Positions 26,121 to 35,590 of a DNA stretch of 64,000 nt are shown one piece after another. This stretch comes from Cupriavidus pauculus (GTDB lineage: Bacteria; Pseudomonadota; Gammaproteobacteria; Burkholderiales; Burkholderiaceae), in NCBI RefSeq assembly GCF_008801835.1, contig NZ_VZOW01000004.1:1-64000 (forward strand), in the 5' to 3' direction. Made by a program: the position numbers and the translations under genes. Every line of letters begins with the position of its first letter. Within the stretch, counting starts at the first letter, position 1. The notes under the pieces were generated by a model that worked only from the letters and a program-made list of their open reading frames with translations, did no database searches and was not told the DNA's origin.

Positions 26121-26885
26121 TTGAGTACGAGGACGAACACGAACACGAACCCCGTCGGGCCATCGGCACTGGTGCGGGACGACGTCGCCGCATGTGTCGA
26201 TCGACTCGACTGGCCAGCGATCGAGGCAGAGCTCGATGCCTACGGCTGCGCTGCCCTCCCGGGCCTGGTTGATGCGGCGACCTGCGACGCGCTGATCGCG
26301 CTCTACGCGCAGGACCACCTGTTCCGCGCCCGCATCGACATGCACCGCCATGGCTTTGGTCGAGGCGAGTACAAGTATTTCGCCTACCCCTTGCCCGATG
26401 TGGTCGGCCAACTGCGCGACGCGCTATACCCGCATCTGGCGCCGGTCGCCAATCGCTGGCATGCCGCGATGGGGATCGAAAGCGATTATCCGCAGCGCCA
26501 TGCGGATTACCTCGCGCGCTGCCATCGCGCCGGACAGCGTCGCCCGACGCCGCTGCTGCTGCGCTACGAGACCGGCGATTTCAACTGCCTGCATCAGGAT
26601 CTGTACGGCGCGCATGTGTTTCCGTTGCAGGTGGCGGTCCTGTTATCCGATCCAGGCAAGGATTTCACTGGCGGGGAATTCGTGATGACCGAGCAGCGTC
26701 CGCGTATGCAGTCGCGGGCGGAAGTGGTGCCGCTGCGCAAAGGCGACGCGGTGGCGTTTGCGGTCAGCCAGCGGCCGGTGCAGGGCGGGCGGGGCGTGTA
26801 TCGCGTCAACCTGCGGCACGGCGTGAGCCGCCTGCGCAGCGGCCAGCGCCACACGCTCGGCATCATCTTTCACGACGCCGCGTAG
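26121..26885 (+). CDS. 2-oxoglutarate/Fe(II)-dependent oxygenase
   Basis: A 254-residue protein of the prolyl-4-hydroxylase-like 2OG-Fe(II) superfamily. The iron facial triad is visible as H158-x-D160 (CLHQDLYG) and the distal H233 in NLRHG, with R243 as likely 2-oxoglutarate anchor. The double-stranded beta-helix spans about 145-250. I chose the TTG start at 26121 because AGGAG lies five bases upstream and because the alternative ATG at 26067 would place the Fur box inside the gene. Iron-repressed expression is inferred from that box. The hydroxylated substrate is unknown. Confidence 0.82.
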   Translation: MSTRTNTNTNPVGPSALVRDDVAACVDRLDWPAIEAELDAYGCAALPGLVDAATCDALIALYAQDHLFRARIDMHRHGFGRGEYKYFAYPLPDVVGQLRDALYPHLAPVANRWHAAMGIESDYPQRHADYLARCHRAGQRRPTPLLLRYETGDFNCLHQDLYGAHVFPLQVAVLLSDPGKDFTGGEFVMTEQRPRMQSRAEVVPLRKGDAVAFAVSQRPVQGGRGVYRVNLRHGVSRLRSGQRHTLGIIFHDAA

Positions 26886-26894
26886 GGCGCCCGC

Positions 26895-28079
26895 CTAGGG
26901 TTCCGACAGCGCCGTCCCATAAGGCCGCCGATCCTCCGCGCGCACTCGCACGGTCGTCGGGCCTTCATGCATCTGCCCCACCACCGCGGCGTGCCCGAAG
27001 CCCTCGGCACGGAACACGCCCAGCACCGCGTCCACCGCATCGGGCGCGCAGGCCACCAGCAGCCCGCCGCTGGTTTGCGGATCGGTCAGCAGCGCCTGAT
27101 GGACTGGCGTGACGCCGGCGTCGAGCGCGACGTCGTGCCCATAGGCGGCCCAGTTGCGCCGTGATGCGCCGGTGACCGCGCCGTTTTCCGCCAGCGCCGA
27201 CACGCCTGGCAGCAGCGGCACGCGCGCAATATCGACCGTCGCGCCCAGCTCGCTGCCGCGGCACAGTTCCAGCAGATGCCCAAGCAGGCCGAAGCCGGTT
27301 ACGTCGGTCATCGCGTGCACGCCATCCATCTCCGCGAAGCGCTTGCCTGGCGTGTTGAGTCGCGTGGTGCTGTCGATCATCTGCCGGTAGCCGTAGTCAT
27401 CCAGCAGATCCTTCTTGATGGCCGACGAATAGACGCCTACGCCGAGCGGCTTGCCGAGGATCAGCACGTCCCCTGCTTGGGCGTTGCGATTGCGCTTGAT
27501 GTGGTCTGGATGGACCAGCCCCATCACCACCAGGCCGTAGATGGGCTCGACCGAATCGATCGAATGACCGCCGGCCACGGGGATGCCGGCCTGCGCGCAA
27601 ATCGATTCGCCGCCTTCGAGAATCCTGCCGATGGTGTGCGGCGACAGCATGTCTATCGGCATGCCGACCAGCGCCAGCGCCATGATCGGCGTGCCGCCCA
27701 TGGCGTAGATATCCGAGATGGCGTTGGTGGCCGCGATACGGCCGAAATCGAAGGGATCGTCCACCACGGGCATGAAGAAATCCGTGGTGGCCACCAGCGC
27801 CTGCGTGTCGCTGAGCCGATAGACTGCGGCGTCGTCGCTGGTCTCGATGCCCACCAGCAATTCGGGCGGCGTGGGGAAATGGCGGGTGTTGCGCAGGATA
27901 TCGCGCAGCACGTCGGGCGCGATCTTGCAGCCGCAGCCGCCGCCATGGGCCAGCGACGTCAGCCGCGCCTCGCCGCCGCGGCTTCCGGATTCGTGAGGGT
28001 CCAGCTGGGCGCCCCCAGCGCCGGACGCGCCGGTTCCGTCGGTATTCCAGTTGCCAGCCTGCACGATCAGTTCCCTCAT
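26895..28079 (-). CDS. selD: selenide, water dikinase (selenophosphate synthase)
   Basis: A 394-residue enzyme making selenophosphate from selenide and ATP, the selenium donor for Sec-tRNA synthesis. The catalytic segment GGGCGCKIAPDVL holds C49, C51 and K52, so this is a cysteine, not selenocysteine, form. PurM/AIRS-like ATP-binding features follow (ETSDDAAVYRL, TTDFFMPVVDDPFDFG). The N-terminus has about 30 extra Gly/Ala-rich residues compared with E. coli SelD. Its ATG shares one base with the stop of the transglutaminase-like gene (TGATG), so it is the last gene of this minus-strand island and is translationally coupled to that protein. Confidence 0.95.
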   Translation of the reverse strand: MRELIVQAGNWNTDGTGASGAGGAQLDPHESGSRGGEARLTSLAHGGGCGCKIAPDVLRDILRNTRHFPTPPELLVGIETSDDAAVYRLSDTQALVATTDFFMPVVDDPFDFGRIAATNAISDIYAMGGTPIMALALVGMPIDMLSPHTIGRILEGGESICAQAGIPVAGGHSIDSVEPIYGLVVMGLVHPDHIKRNRNAQAGDVLILGKPLGVGVYSSAIKKDLLDDYGYRQMIDSTTRLNTPGKRFAEMDGVHAMTDVTGFGLLGHLLELCRGSELGATVDIARVPLLPGVSALAENGAVTGASRRNWAAYGHDVALDAGVTPVHQALLTDPQTSGGLLVACAPDAVDAVLGVFRAEGFGHAAVVGQMHEGPTTVRVRAEDRRPYGTALSEP

Positions 28080-29200
28080 CAAGCCACCCTGCGCGAAGTG
28101 ATGCGATAGCCGAACGCCGCCGGATCCAGGCTGTCCAGCGTGCCGCCCGCCACCTTGCCGTTGGGATACATCAGGAACGGCAGGGGCGCCATGCCGCTGC
28201 CGGGCAGACGCACATCGTGCCCGTGGTTGTAGGCGACCCAGTTGCCTTCCCACGCGCCGAACAACATGGCGCGTGCGGCGCGCACCTTGGCGTCCGTCAT
28301 GGGCAGCCCGCCTGGCGCTTCTTCCAGCGCCACCTTGCGCACGTCGGCGGGATCGGCCGGAATCCAGCCCAGGCCGGCCGCGTAGAACTCGGCGCGGCAG
28401 TGCTGCGCGCGCGAGATATCGCCCGATTTGCCCAGCGCGCGGAAGCCCAGCGAGGAATCGTCGACGCGCACGCCGTAGGCGTCGCGGGCCGGGATGCCGA
28501 CCGCGCGCGTCAGCGCCACGAACAGCGCATTGATGTCGGCGCACTTGCCGTTCATGATGCCGCCGGTCTTCAGCATCGTCACCACGTCGCCGGTGCCGCA
28601 GCCGCGTACGCGGGCGTCGCGGCAAGTGTGATCGACCACCCATTGGTAGATGGCCTGCGCGCGCGTCATGTCGTCGGTCATGCCCGCAGTGATCGCCCGC
28701 GCGGTGTCGCGCACGATGCCGTCGGTGGGCATCCAGCGCGTCGGCTGCAGATAGCGGCGCAGCGCGGCGGCGTTTTCGCGCGGCGCACGGGCTGGCGTGG
28801 CTGCGCCGAGATCGACATCGCGGTCGCGCAGCGCCACCGTGCTGGTCAGCCGCGCGGTCAAAGGCGCGCCATAGGTGGGCGTGGGCCATTCGACCACCAC
28901 CATGTTCACGTCGAAGGCGGACGCGCGCACGGCGCGGGCGTTTGCGCCCGGGGCCTGCCAGTCGGTGGAAAGCGTGCGCTGATAGTCGCCAAGATGAGGC
29001 GCCGTGAGTGGCAGCCAGACCGTGGCGGGCGCGGATGACGCCGGCAGCATCACCTCTGTGGTCAGCTCGTAGGTGCGCCAGCCGTCGGTCGCGGAAATGG
29101 CCTCAGCCGAGGGGGTTGTGGAAAATGCCGGGGCGATGCCGCCCGCGCCAATCGAAACCGGGACCGCGGCGCCGAGCCGCAGAAACGCGCGTCTGTCCAT
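28079..29200 (-). CDS. exported transglutaminase-like cysteine protease-fold protein
   Basis: A 373-residue protein with a twin-arginine-like signal (DRRAFLRLGA, cleavage near residue 30) and a transglutaminase-like core domain. The catalytic triad is visible: C220 in MNGKCADINALF, H267 in AQHCRAEF and D283 in PADPADV. Proteins of this group are peptidases or amide-modifying enzymes in the periplasm. It sits between selC and selD and overlaps selD by one base, an unexpected place for it. Whether it serves selenium metabolism or formate dehydrogenase maturation is unknown. Confidence 0.82.
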   Translation of the reverse strand: MDRRAFLRLGAAVPVSIGAGGIAPAFSTTPSAEAISATDGWRTYELTTEVMLPASSAPATVWLPLTAPHLGDYQRTLSTDWQAPGANARAVRASAFDVNMVVVEWPTPTYGAPLTARLTSTVALRDRDVDLGAATPARAPRENAAALRRYLQPTRWMPTDGIVRDTARAITAGMTDDMTRAQAIYQWVVDHTCRDARVRGCGTGDVVTMLKTGGIMNGKCADINALFVALTRAVGIPARDAYGVRVDDSSLGFRALGKSGDISRAQHCRAEFYAAGLGWIPADPADVRKVALEEAPGGLPMTDAKVRAARAMLFGAWEGNWVAYNHGHDVRLPGSGMAPLPFLMYPNGKVAGGTLDSLDPAAFGYRITSRRVA

Positions 29201-29330
29201 GAAAGATCCTTGGATGAGTAGTTCGAGACTCGAAACATGCCCAACCGCTGCTCATGCATGGTAGGTCACGTGGCGCGCAACAGGAAAGGCTCGTTTGGAG
29301 GGGTATTGGCGCAAATGCCGGCCAAAGAGA

Positions 29331-29426
29331 TGGCGGAAAGCAGCAGGAGTCGAACCTACCAGGGAACGTCTGGCGCCCCCAACCGGGTTTGAAGCCCGGC
29401 CGCATCACCGGATACGGATGCCTTCC
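29331..29426 (-). tRNA. selC: tRNA-Sec (UCA anticodon)
   Basis: A 96-base tRNA including CCA. The anticodon TCA lies at 29390-29392 within CTTCAAA. The acceptor stem has eight pairs (GGAAGGCA at the 5' end, TGCTTTCC at the 3' end, one G-U), the long variable arm is present and the T-loop reads GGTTCGACTCC. These are the diagnostic features of bacterial selenocysteine tRNA, and the sequence closely resembles E. coli selC. CCA is encoded. The 5' end overlaps the 3' end of selB by 22 bases on the same strand. Confidence 0.97.
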
Positions 29427-31531
29427 TTGGATGACGGCGCCCGGTCCGTCGCAACTGCGCGCTGTGCCGATCCCCGTGCGCCGCCGGCCGTGCCGGGCGC
29501 ATTGGGAGCGTCGGGGCTTTCGCCCGTTTCGGCGCTGGCCGGCTTGGATGGTCCGGCGCCTGACGCGTGTGGCCGCCATTCGCTGTCCGGGCGCAGCATG
29601 CGAGCGTTGGCCACGCGGCGAGTGTATCCCGCGCGATCGAAGAATTCCAGAATCTGGATCGCGCGTTTGCGACCGAGGTCCACGGCATCGCGGAACACGG
29701 CCGCCTGCACATGGCGATGCATCGCCGCCAAATTGCCGAACCGCGTGGCCAGCGTCTCGATCGCATCGGCCGCATAGAACAGGTCGTGCACCACCTGATG
29801 CACCGCACCCTGCCGCGCCAGCTTTTGCAGCACGGCACGCACGTGCGCTTCCGGCGCGTTGAGCGCCACCGCGTGCTGGCGCACCCATGGCGGGTCGAAG
29901 CCGCCGGCGGCGACGCGCGGCAGCAGCGTGCCCGCAAGCGCGCGCTCGGCGTCGGTGAAGGCGATCTCGTGGCCGGGTAGGCGTAGCCAGCCGCCATGGC
30001 GTTCGATCGCGTGCTGCTGCAACAGCGTGTCGAGCAGCGCCGACCACAGCGCATCGGGAATCGGCGCACCAACAAAAGCCACGCGCCGCAGCGACCCGGC
30101 GCCGAGTCCCGGCTCGTCCGGCATGCGCGTATGAAACGCAGCCAGCGTGTCGATTGCCCTGGCGCGCAGCGCATCGAGATGGCGCGACAGGATCAGGCTG
30201 TCGCCGATGCGCAGCACATCGTCAGGCAACTGCCATTCGCCGGGCGTCAGGCCCGTAAGCTGCACCAGCCGCGTTTGCGTGATGCCATGCGGGGCGTGCG
30301 CCAGCAGCGGCGACAGGCCGTCGCCACCGATCATGCGCTGGATGCCGCGCAGCCACGCCAGCCGCTGCGGCGTGCGGCGGTGGCGCTCGGGCGCAACGTT
30401 GTCGAGCACCACGCCGCCGCCCACGGTTTGCGTGGCCTGCGCATTGCGCACGATGAAGCGGTCGCCGGCCAGCGCGACAACCGGCGCGGACAAGACCAGC
30501 TGCGCCAGCGCCGAACCGCCCGGCGCCAGCGATTCGGCGTCCAGCAGCACCACGTTGGCGGTGCGATGCGCCGCGCCGAGATGCACGTGCAGCGGCGTCC
30601 AATGGCCCACGCGGAACTCGCCCGGTGCCTGTGCATCGGCACGGTCCTTGTTCCGGCCGGCGTGGCTGCGCGCCGCGCCATCGGCATGCCAGCCCGGCGC
30701 CAGCGTCAGCTCGACGTCGAGCCGCGTGACCGGCGCCATCAGCGCGGCATCGACGATCCAGTCGCCGCGCCGCACGTCGTCCTTTTCGACGTTGGCGAGA
30801 TTGAGCGCGCAGCGTTGCCCGGCAACGCCGATCGATGCGGGCCGTTGCTGGGCGTGAATGCTGCGCACGCGCACGGGCAGCCCGGCGGGCGCCACCCGCA
30901 TCGAATCGCCCACGTTGACGCGGCCGTTGAAAACGGTGCCGGTGACCACCGTGCCGTGGCCGGCGAGCGTGAATACGCGATCGACCGCCAGCCGGAACAG
31001 GCCGCTGGCGCGATGGACCGGCAGGTCCTGGGCGGCGGCGTGCAGGAAGTCTCGCAGCTGCGTGATGCCCGGGTGCTGCGCATCGGTGGCATCGAGCGCG
31101 AACAATGGCGCGTCCGCATACGGGGTGGCCGCCAGCCACGCGGCAATTTCGCGGCGCACTGTGTCGCATCGCGCCGCGTCCACGCGATCTGTCTTGGTCA
31201 GCGCCACCACGGCGCGCGGCACGCCCAGCCGTTCGACGATGGCCAGATGCTCGCGCGTCTGCGGCATCACGCCATCGTCGGCGGCAATCACCAGCAATGC
31301 CAGGTCGATGCCGCTGGCACCGGCGGCCATGGTATGGATCAGCCGCTCGTGTCCGGGCACATCGATATAGCCGAGCACATCGCCATTGGGCAGCGGCGTA
31401 TAGGCGTAACCGAGTTCGATCGAGATGCCGCGCGCTTTTTCTTCCTTGAGCCGATCGGTGTCGACGCCCGTGAGCGCGCGGACCAGCGTGGTCTTGCCGT
31501 GGTCGATATGCCCCGCGGTGCCGACGATCAT
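29405..31531 (-). CDS. selB: selenocysteine-specific elongation factor
   Basis: A 708-residue GTPase that delivers Sec-tRNA to UGA codons followed by a SECIS hairpin. G1 is [12 protein letters not shown] (residues 4-15), G3 is DVPGHE and G4 TKTD; then EF-Tu-like domains 2 and 3, and C-terminal winged helices that bind the SECIS. The last 50 or so residues are a Pro/Ala/Ser-rich tail. The stop codon TGA at 29405-29407 lies inside selC, so the final seven residues (KEGIRIR) are encoded by tRNA sequence. Start is the ATG occupying 29529-29531 of the 31 kb segment, i.e. 31529-31531, overlapping the selA stop by four bases (ATGA). Confidence 0.95.
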   Translation of the reverse strand: MIVGTAGHIDHGKTTLVRALTGVDTDRLKEEKARGISIELGYAYTPLPNGDVLGYIDVPGHERLIHTMAAGASGIDLALLVIAADDGVMPQTREHLAIVERLGVPRAVVALTKTDRVDAARCDTVRREIAAWLAATPYADAPLFALDATDAQHPGITQLRDFLHAAAQDLPVHRASGLFRLAVDRVFTLAGHGTVVTGTVFNGRVNVGDSMRVAPAGLPVRVRSIHAQQRPASIGVAGQRCALNLANVEKDDVRRGDWIVDAALMAPVTRLDVELTLAPGWHADGAARSHAGRNKDRADAQAPGEFRVGHWTPLHVHLGAAHRTANVVLLDAESLAPGGSALAQLVLSAPVVALAGDRFIVRNAQATQTVGGGVVLDNVAPERHRRTPQRLAWLRGIQRMIGGDGLSPLLAHAPHGITQTRLVQLTGLTPGEWQLPDDVLRIGDSLILSRHLDALRARAIDTLAAFHTRMPDEPGLGAGSLRRVAFVGAPIPDALWSALLDTLLQQHAIERHGGWLRLPGHEIAFTDAERALAGTLLPRVAAGGFDPPWVRQHAVALNAPEAHVRAVLQKLARQGAVHQVVHDLFYAADAIETLATRFGNLAAMHRHVQAAVFRDAVDLGRKRAIQILEFFDRAGYTRRVANARMLRPDSEWRPHASGAGPSKPASAETGESPDAPNAPGTAGGARGSAQRAVATDRAPSSKEGIRIR

Positions 31532-32970
31532 GGACGCGCCGCCTCCGGCAGTTGCGGCCACTGCGCGACGAAATCCGCTTCGTCCGGTGCTTCCAGGCAG
31601 CGCAGGTCGAGCCACAACGCCTGCTCGTTGATCCGGCCGATCACGGGGCGCGGCAGCGCGCGCAACGCCGCTTCCAGCTGCTGCAGGCGGCGGCCGACGC
31701 CACGCTTGCCCGCGTTGCGCACACCGATCGCCAACCCGCAGCTTGGCAGTTGCCCGCCTGGCATGGCACCGCTGCCGATCTGGCTGACCATCGGCACCAC
31801 CTGCACCTGCCAGGCATCCCCCAGCGCCGCGGCGATTGGCGGCAGCAGGCGCTGAGCCATGTCGGCGATCTCAGCGGCGGGGCGTGTCAGCAGCCGCAGT
31901 GTCGGCAGCGCCTGCGCCAGCGTGTCGGGGTCGCGATACAGCCGCAGCACGGGCTCCAGCGCGGCAAGGGTCAGCTTGCCCACGCGCAGCGCGCGCTTGA
32001 GGGGATTTTTCTTGATCTTCGCGATCAGATCCGCGCGCCCGACGATCAGCCCCGCCTGCGGGCCGCCGAGCAGCTTGTCGCCGCTGAAGGTCACCAGGTC
32101 GGCGCCGGCCTCGATGGTTTCGCGCACCGTGGTCTCGCGCGGCAGTCCCCAGCGCGTCATATCGCACAGCGTGCCGCTGCCCAGATCGACCACCACCGGA
32201 ATGCCATGCGGGCGCGCAAGATGCACCACCTCCGCCACGTCGACGCTGCGCGTGAAGCCTGTGATCTCGTAGTTGCTGCAATGCACCTTCATCAGCAACG
32301 CGGTGCGCGCGCCGATGGCGTTGGCGTAGTCGTGTGGATGCGTGCGATTGGTGGTGCCGACTTCGACCAGCCTGACGCCTGCACGCTGCATGATGTCCGG
32401 GACGCGGAAGGCACCGCCGATCTCGACCAGTTCGCCGCGCGAAACGATGACCTCGCGTCGCGGCGCGAGCGTGTTCAGCATCAGCAGCACGGCCGCCGCG
32501 TTGTTGTTGACCACCGTGGCGGCTTCGGCACCCGTCAGCTCGCGCAGCAGATCGTCGATCAGATCGTCGCGGTCGCCGCGGCCACCGGAAGCGAGATCGA
32601 ACTCGAGATTGGCCGGCGCGGTCATCGCGCGCATCACGGCCTGCACCGCGGCATCCGGCAGCAGCGCGCGGCCCAGATTGGTGTGCAGCACGGTGCCGGT
32701 CAGATTGAACACGGCGCGCAGGCGCGGCTGGTGCGCGCGGAGCAGTCGGGCGGCCAGCGCATCGCGCAGCGCGGCGTCGCCGAGCGCGTGGCGTGGCAGC
32801 GTTCCCGCGACAGCCTCGGCGCGCAGGGCCTCGAGCATCTGCCGCAGCGCGGCGGTGGTCGGCGCGCGGCCATAGCGATCGAGCAGCGGCTGCATCGTCG
32901 CATGGTTGAGCAGCCGATCGACGGAGGGAATGTCGGCCGGCCGCGCCGGCATTGACACGCTATCGTTCAT
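31528..32970 (-). CDS. selA: L-seryl-tRNA(Sec) selenium transferase
   Basis: A 480-residue PLP enzyme that converts seryl-tRNA(Sec) to selenocysteyl-tRNA(Sec) using selenophosphate; it forms a large ring in the cytosol. Family features are [16 protein letters not shown] near residue 90, [14 protein letters not shown], and the PLP lysine in [14 protein letters not shown]. Start set at the ATG occupying 32968-32970 (MNDSVSM), which overlaps the end of fdhE by 11 bases; 40 further upstream residues read through fdhE and were rejected. Its stop overlaps selB. Confidence 0.95.
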   Translation of the reverse strand: MNDSVSMPARPADIPSVDRLLNHATMQPLLDRYGRAPTTAALRQMLEALRAEAVAGTLPRHALGDAALRDALAARLLRAHQPRLRAVFNLTGTVLHTNLGRALLPDAAVQAVMRAMTAPANLEFDLASGGRGDRDDLIDDLLRELTGAEAATVVNNNAAAVLLMLNTLAPRREVIVSRGELVEIGGAFRVPDIMQRAGVRLVEVGTTNRTHPHDYANAIGARTALLMKVHCSNYEITGFTRSVDVAEVVHLARPHGIPVVVDLGSGTLCDMTRWGLPRETTVRETIEAGADLVTFSGDKLLGGPQAGLIVGRADLIAKIKKNPLKRALRVGKLTLAALEPVLRLYRDPDTLAQALPTLRLLTRPAAEIADMAQRLLPPIAAALGDAWQVQVVPMVSQIGSGAMPGGQLPSCGLAIGVRNAGKRGVGRRLQQLEAALRALPRPVIGRINEQALWLDLRCLEAPDEADFVAQWPQLPEAARP

Positions 32971-33934
32971 CGCGCGCGGTCCCGCCATCGTCGCCGGCCC
33001 GGGAGTCTTCGCCATCGCCGTCGCCCTCATCGCTCTGGTCGCCCAGCCACAGCAGCGGATTGCCGTTGGCGCGCCCATAGCCCGCTTCACCCATCATCAC
33101 GTCCAGCGCCAGCGTCGCCAGGTCGTCGGCCACGGGTTCGACCATCTGGTCCTTTTCCATATAGCCGATCTTGCGGTAGCGATGGCACTGGTCGCAGGTT
33201 TCGGCCTTCAGCGCGTCCCCGTGACCTTCCACGTTGTAGTAGCTGATGCCTTCGGTCGATTCGCAATGGCTGCATTTGACGCGCACCATGTGCCATTCGG
33301 TGGCGCAGAGGCCGCAATGCAGATAGCGCAGACCCTGATAGCGTCCGCCGATGCGCACGATGCTGGCCACTGGCGGCACGCCGCAGACCGGGCAGACGGT
33401 TGGCACATCGAGCACCGGGATATCGCGCTCGCGCAGCGCGCTGGCCAGCACGGTGCGGTCGACTTGCAGCGCTGCCATCAGCAGCGGCGCGACCGTGGCG
33501 TCGATCGGCGCGTCGCCAAAACCCAGCAGCGCCTGCAACTGGGCGATGCGGGCATCGGCGGACATCGCGTGCAGAGCGGCCAGCGGCGCGGCGAGTGCAC
33601 CTGCCGTGACGGCCAGCCGCTCGAACAGGGGTCCGGCGGAGTACAGCGTGTCGGTGTGCTGGGCATTCACGAGTGGCATGCAGTGCTCGCCGGCGCGCGC
33701 GATGTCGTCGGCGGACGGCGCGGGCACCTCGATGCGCTGCGCAACCTCGTGCTGTGCGTCCGCCACTGCGGCCATCAACAGCAGGTAGGGTTCAATCGGA
33801 TTCGATGGCGCAAGCTGGCGCAGGCGTTGCGCCCGCGCGCCAAAGACTTCGTTGCGATCCGGCAGACGCACGCGCGCAATTGCAACGTGGTCGATCGACT
33901 CGATTTCTGACGGCTCGAGAATGCGCTGCACCAT
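32960..33934 (-). CDS. fdhE: formate dehydrogenase accessory protein
   Basis: A 324-residue cytosolic protein needed for assembly of respiratory formate dehydrogenases. Four CxxC pairs (CPVC, CGLC, CSHC, CDQC) make the rubredoxin-like metal site of FdhE. The C-terminal 30 residues are acidic and low-complexity, an extension over E. coli FdhE. It sits between fdnI and selA, in the same direction, 40 bases after fdnI. Its stop overlaps selA by 11 bases. Confidence 0.93.
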   Translation of the reverse strand: MVQRILEPSEIESIDHVAIARVRLPDRNEVFGARAQRLRQLAPSNPIEPYLLLMAAVADAQHEVAQRIEVPAPSADDIARAGEHCMPLVNAQHTDTLYSAGPLFERLAVTAGALAAPLAALHAMSADARIAQLQALLGFGDAPIDATVAPLLMAALQVDRTVLASALRERDIPVLDVPTVCPVCGVPPVASIVRIGGRYQGLRYLHCGLCATEWHMVRVKCSHCESTEGISYYNVEGHGDALKAETCDQCHRYRKIGYMEKDQMVEPVADDLATLALDVMMGEAGYGRANGNPLLWLGDQSDEGDGDGEDSRAGDDGGTARDER

Positions 33935-33974
33935 CGTATCGTCCTCTGGCGAGCGCCGCTGTCAGCTTGCTCGC

Positions 33975-34619
33975 CTATTTGTCGCCTGGCCGAAAGGTTT
34001 CCCGGAACCACGCACGATGATGCTTCCACGCCCAGCCCGGTGTCACCGTGCCGCGCGTCATCGCCTGTACCGACCCCTTGACCCAGACCGCTGCATAGAT
34101 GTGCACAATGATGCCGCAAATCAGCGCGAAGGCGCAAACCGCATGCACCACCGCGGCCAGGCGGATCGCCCAGATCGGGAACAACGCCGAGAAATACGCG
34201 CGCCACATCACGATGCCGCTCAACAGCAGCAGCACCAGGCAGAACACCATCACGAAGAACAGCAGCTTCTGTCCGGCGTTGTAGCGGCCCACATCGGGCA
34301 GGTTTTCCTCGTGGTTGGTCAGCACGTCCCTGCCGTGCCGCAGCCATTCGCGGTCGTTCCACGTGATCAGGTTGTGATGCCAGAATCGCAGCGCAAGAAT
34401 CATGAACGCCACGAACATCACCACGCCGATGAACGGGTGCAGGATCCGCGTCCATGTACCGCCGCCCAGCAGGGCGCTCATCCAGTACATCGACGGATGA
34501 AACAGCGCGAGGCCCGACAGCGCCATCAGGACGAATGTCAGCGCGACGATCCAGTGGTTGGTCCGTTCGCCGGCGCTGTAGCGGCGGATGGTTGCCTCGC
34601 GGCGCTTATCGATTCTCAT
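33975..34619 (-). CDS. fdnI: formate dehydrogenase, cytochrome b556 subunit
   Basis: A 214-residue inner-membrane subunit with four helices that carries two b hemes and passes electrons from FdnH to menaquinone or ubiquinone. Conserved histidines include those in [18 protein letters not shown] and [23 protein letters not shown]. The start is the ATG occupying 34617-34619 (MRIDKRR) after an AGGAGG site; it overlaps fdnH by 14 bases. The symbol follows the N/O-type enzyme, which cannot be separated as FdnI or FdoI here. Confidence 0.92.
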   Translation of the reverse strand: MRIDKRREATIRRYSAGERTNHWIVALTFVLMALSGLALFHPSMYWMSALLGGGTWTRILHPFIGVVMFVAFMILALRFWHHNLITWNDREWLRHGRDVLTNHEENLPDVGRYNAGQKLLFFVMVFCLVLLLLSGIVMWRAYFSALFPIWAIRLAAVVHAVCAFALICGIIVHIYAAVWVKGSVQAMTRGTVTPGWAWKHHRAWFRETFRPGDK

Positions 34620-35580
34620 CGCGGACCTCCTCTGGCGGCACGATTTCATCGGGGGTGCCGCGCGGCCTGGGGTTGTCGCGGCCCCAGCGCACGATTTCGT
34701 CTTCCGCCGCGGCTTCGTCCTCGGGGCCGGTCTCGTTCGGTCCCACGCGGATGTAGTGGAAGAATCCGGCCAGCGCCGCCAGCGCCATGCCCGCCACTGC
34801 CAGCGGCTTGGAGATGCCCTTCCACAGGCTCACCAGCGGACTGATATGCGGATCGTTGGGCAGGTTGTGATAGAGGCTGGGCTGGTCGGCATGATGCAGC
34901 ACGTACATCACGTGCGTGCCGCCGACGCCGGCCGGATCGTACAGACCGGCCTTGTCGAAGCCGCGCGTCTTCAGGTCCTCGATGCGTTCCTCCGCGTGCG
35001 CGATCATGTCGGTCTTGGTGCCGAACACGATCGCGCCGGTCGGGCACGTCTTCACGCAGGCGGGCTCCTGGCCCACGGCCACGCGATCCGAGCACAGCGT
35101 GCACTTGTAGGCCTTGTGGTCCTGTTTCGAAATGCGCGGGATATTGAACGGACAACCGGCAACGCAGTAGCCGCAGCCGATGCAGTTTTCCTCGTGGAAA
35201 TCGACGATGCCGTTGGCGTATTGCACGATTGCGCCCGGCGCCGGACACGCCTTCAGGCAGCCCGGATCTTCGCAGTGCATGCAGCCGTCCTTGCGGATCA
35301 GCCATTCGAGATTGCCGTTCGGATTCTCGTACTCGGTGAAACGCATCAGCGTCCACGTGTGTTCGTCCAGATCGGCGGGATTGTCATAGACGCCGACATT
35401 GGTGCCCACCTCGCCGCGCAGGTCGTTCCATTCCATGCACGCGGCCTGGCATGCCTTGCAGCCGATGCACTTGGTGGTGTCGATCAGCTTGGCCACGCTG
35501 CCGGTAACCGGCGCGCGCACGCTGGGCGACGGCGTGGTGGTGGCCGAGCGGCGCACGATATCGAGAGACTGTAGTGCCAT
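34606..35580 (-). CDS. fdnH: formate dehydrogenase, iron-sulfur subunit
   Basis: A 324-residue subunit with four [4Fe-4S] clusters linking the catalytic subunit to the cytochrome b. Four Cys clusters are seen: [31 protein letters not shown] and CTLC...CVKTC. A single C-terminal helix (about 257-275) anchors it, with an acidic tail. Ten bases after fdnG. Full length for the family. Confidence 0.94.
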   Translation of the reverse strand: MALQSLDIVRRSATTTPSPSVRAPVTGSVAKLIDTTKCIGCKACQAACMEWNDLRGEVGTNVGVYDNPADLDEHTWTLMRFTEYENPNGNLEWLIRKDGCMHCEDPGCLKACPAPGAIVQYANGIVDFHEENCIGCGYCVAGCPFNIPRISKQDHKAYKCTLCSDRVAVGQEPACVKTCPTGAIVFGTKTDMIAHAEERIEDLKTRGFDKAGLYDPAGVGGTHVMYVLHHADQPSLYHNLPNDPHISPLVSLWKGISKPLAVAGMALAALAGFFHYIRVGPNETGPEDEAAAEDEIVRWGRDNPRPRGTPDEIVPPEEVRDENR

Positions 35581-35590
35581 CGTGTGTCCC

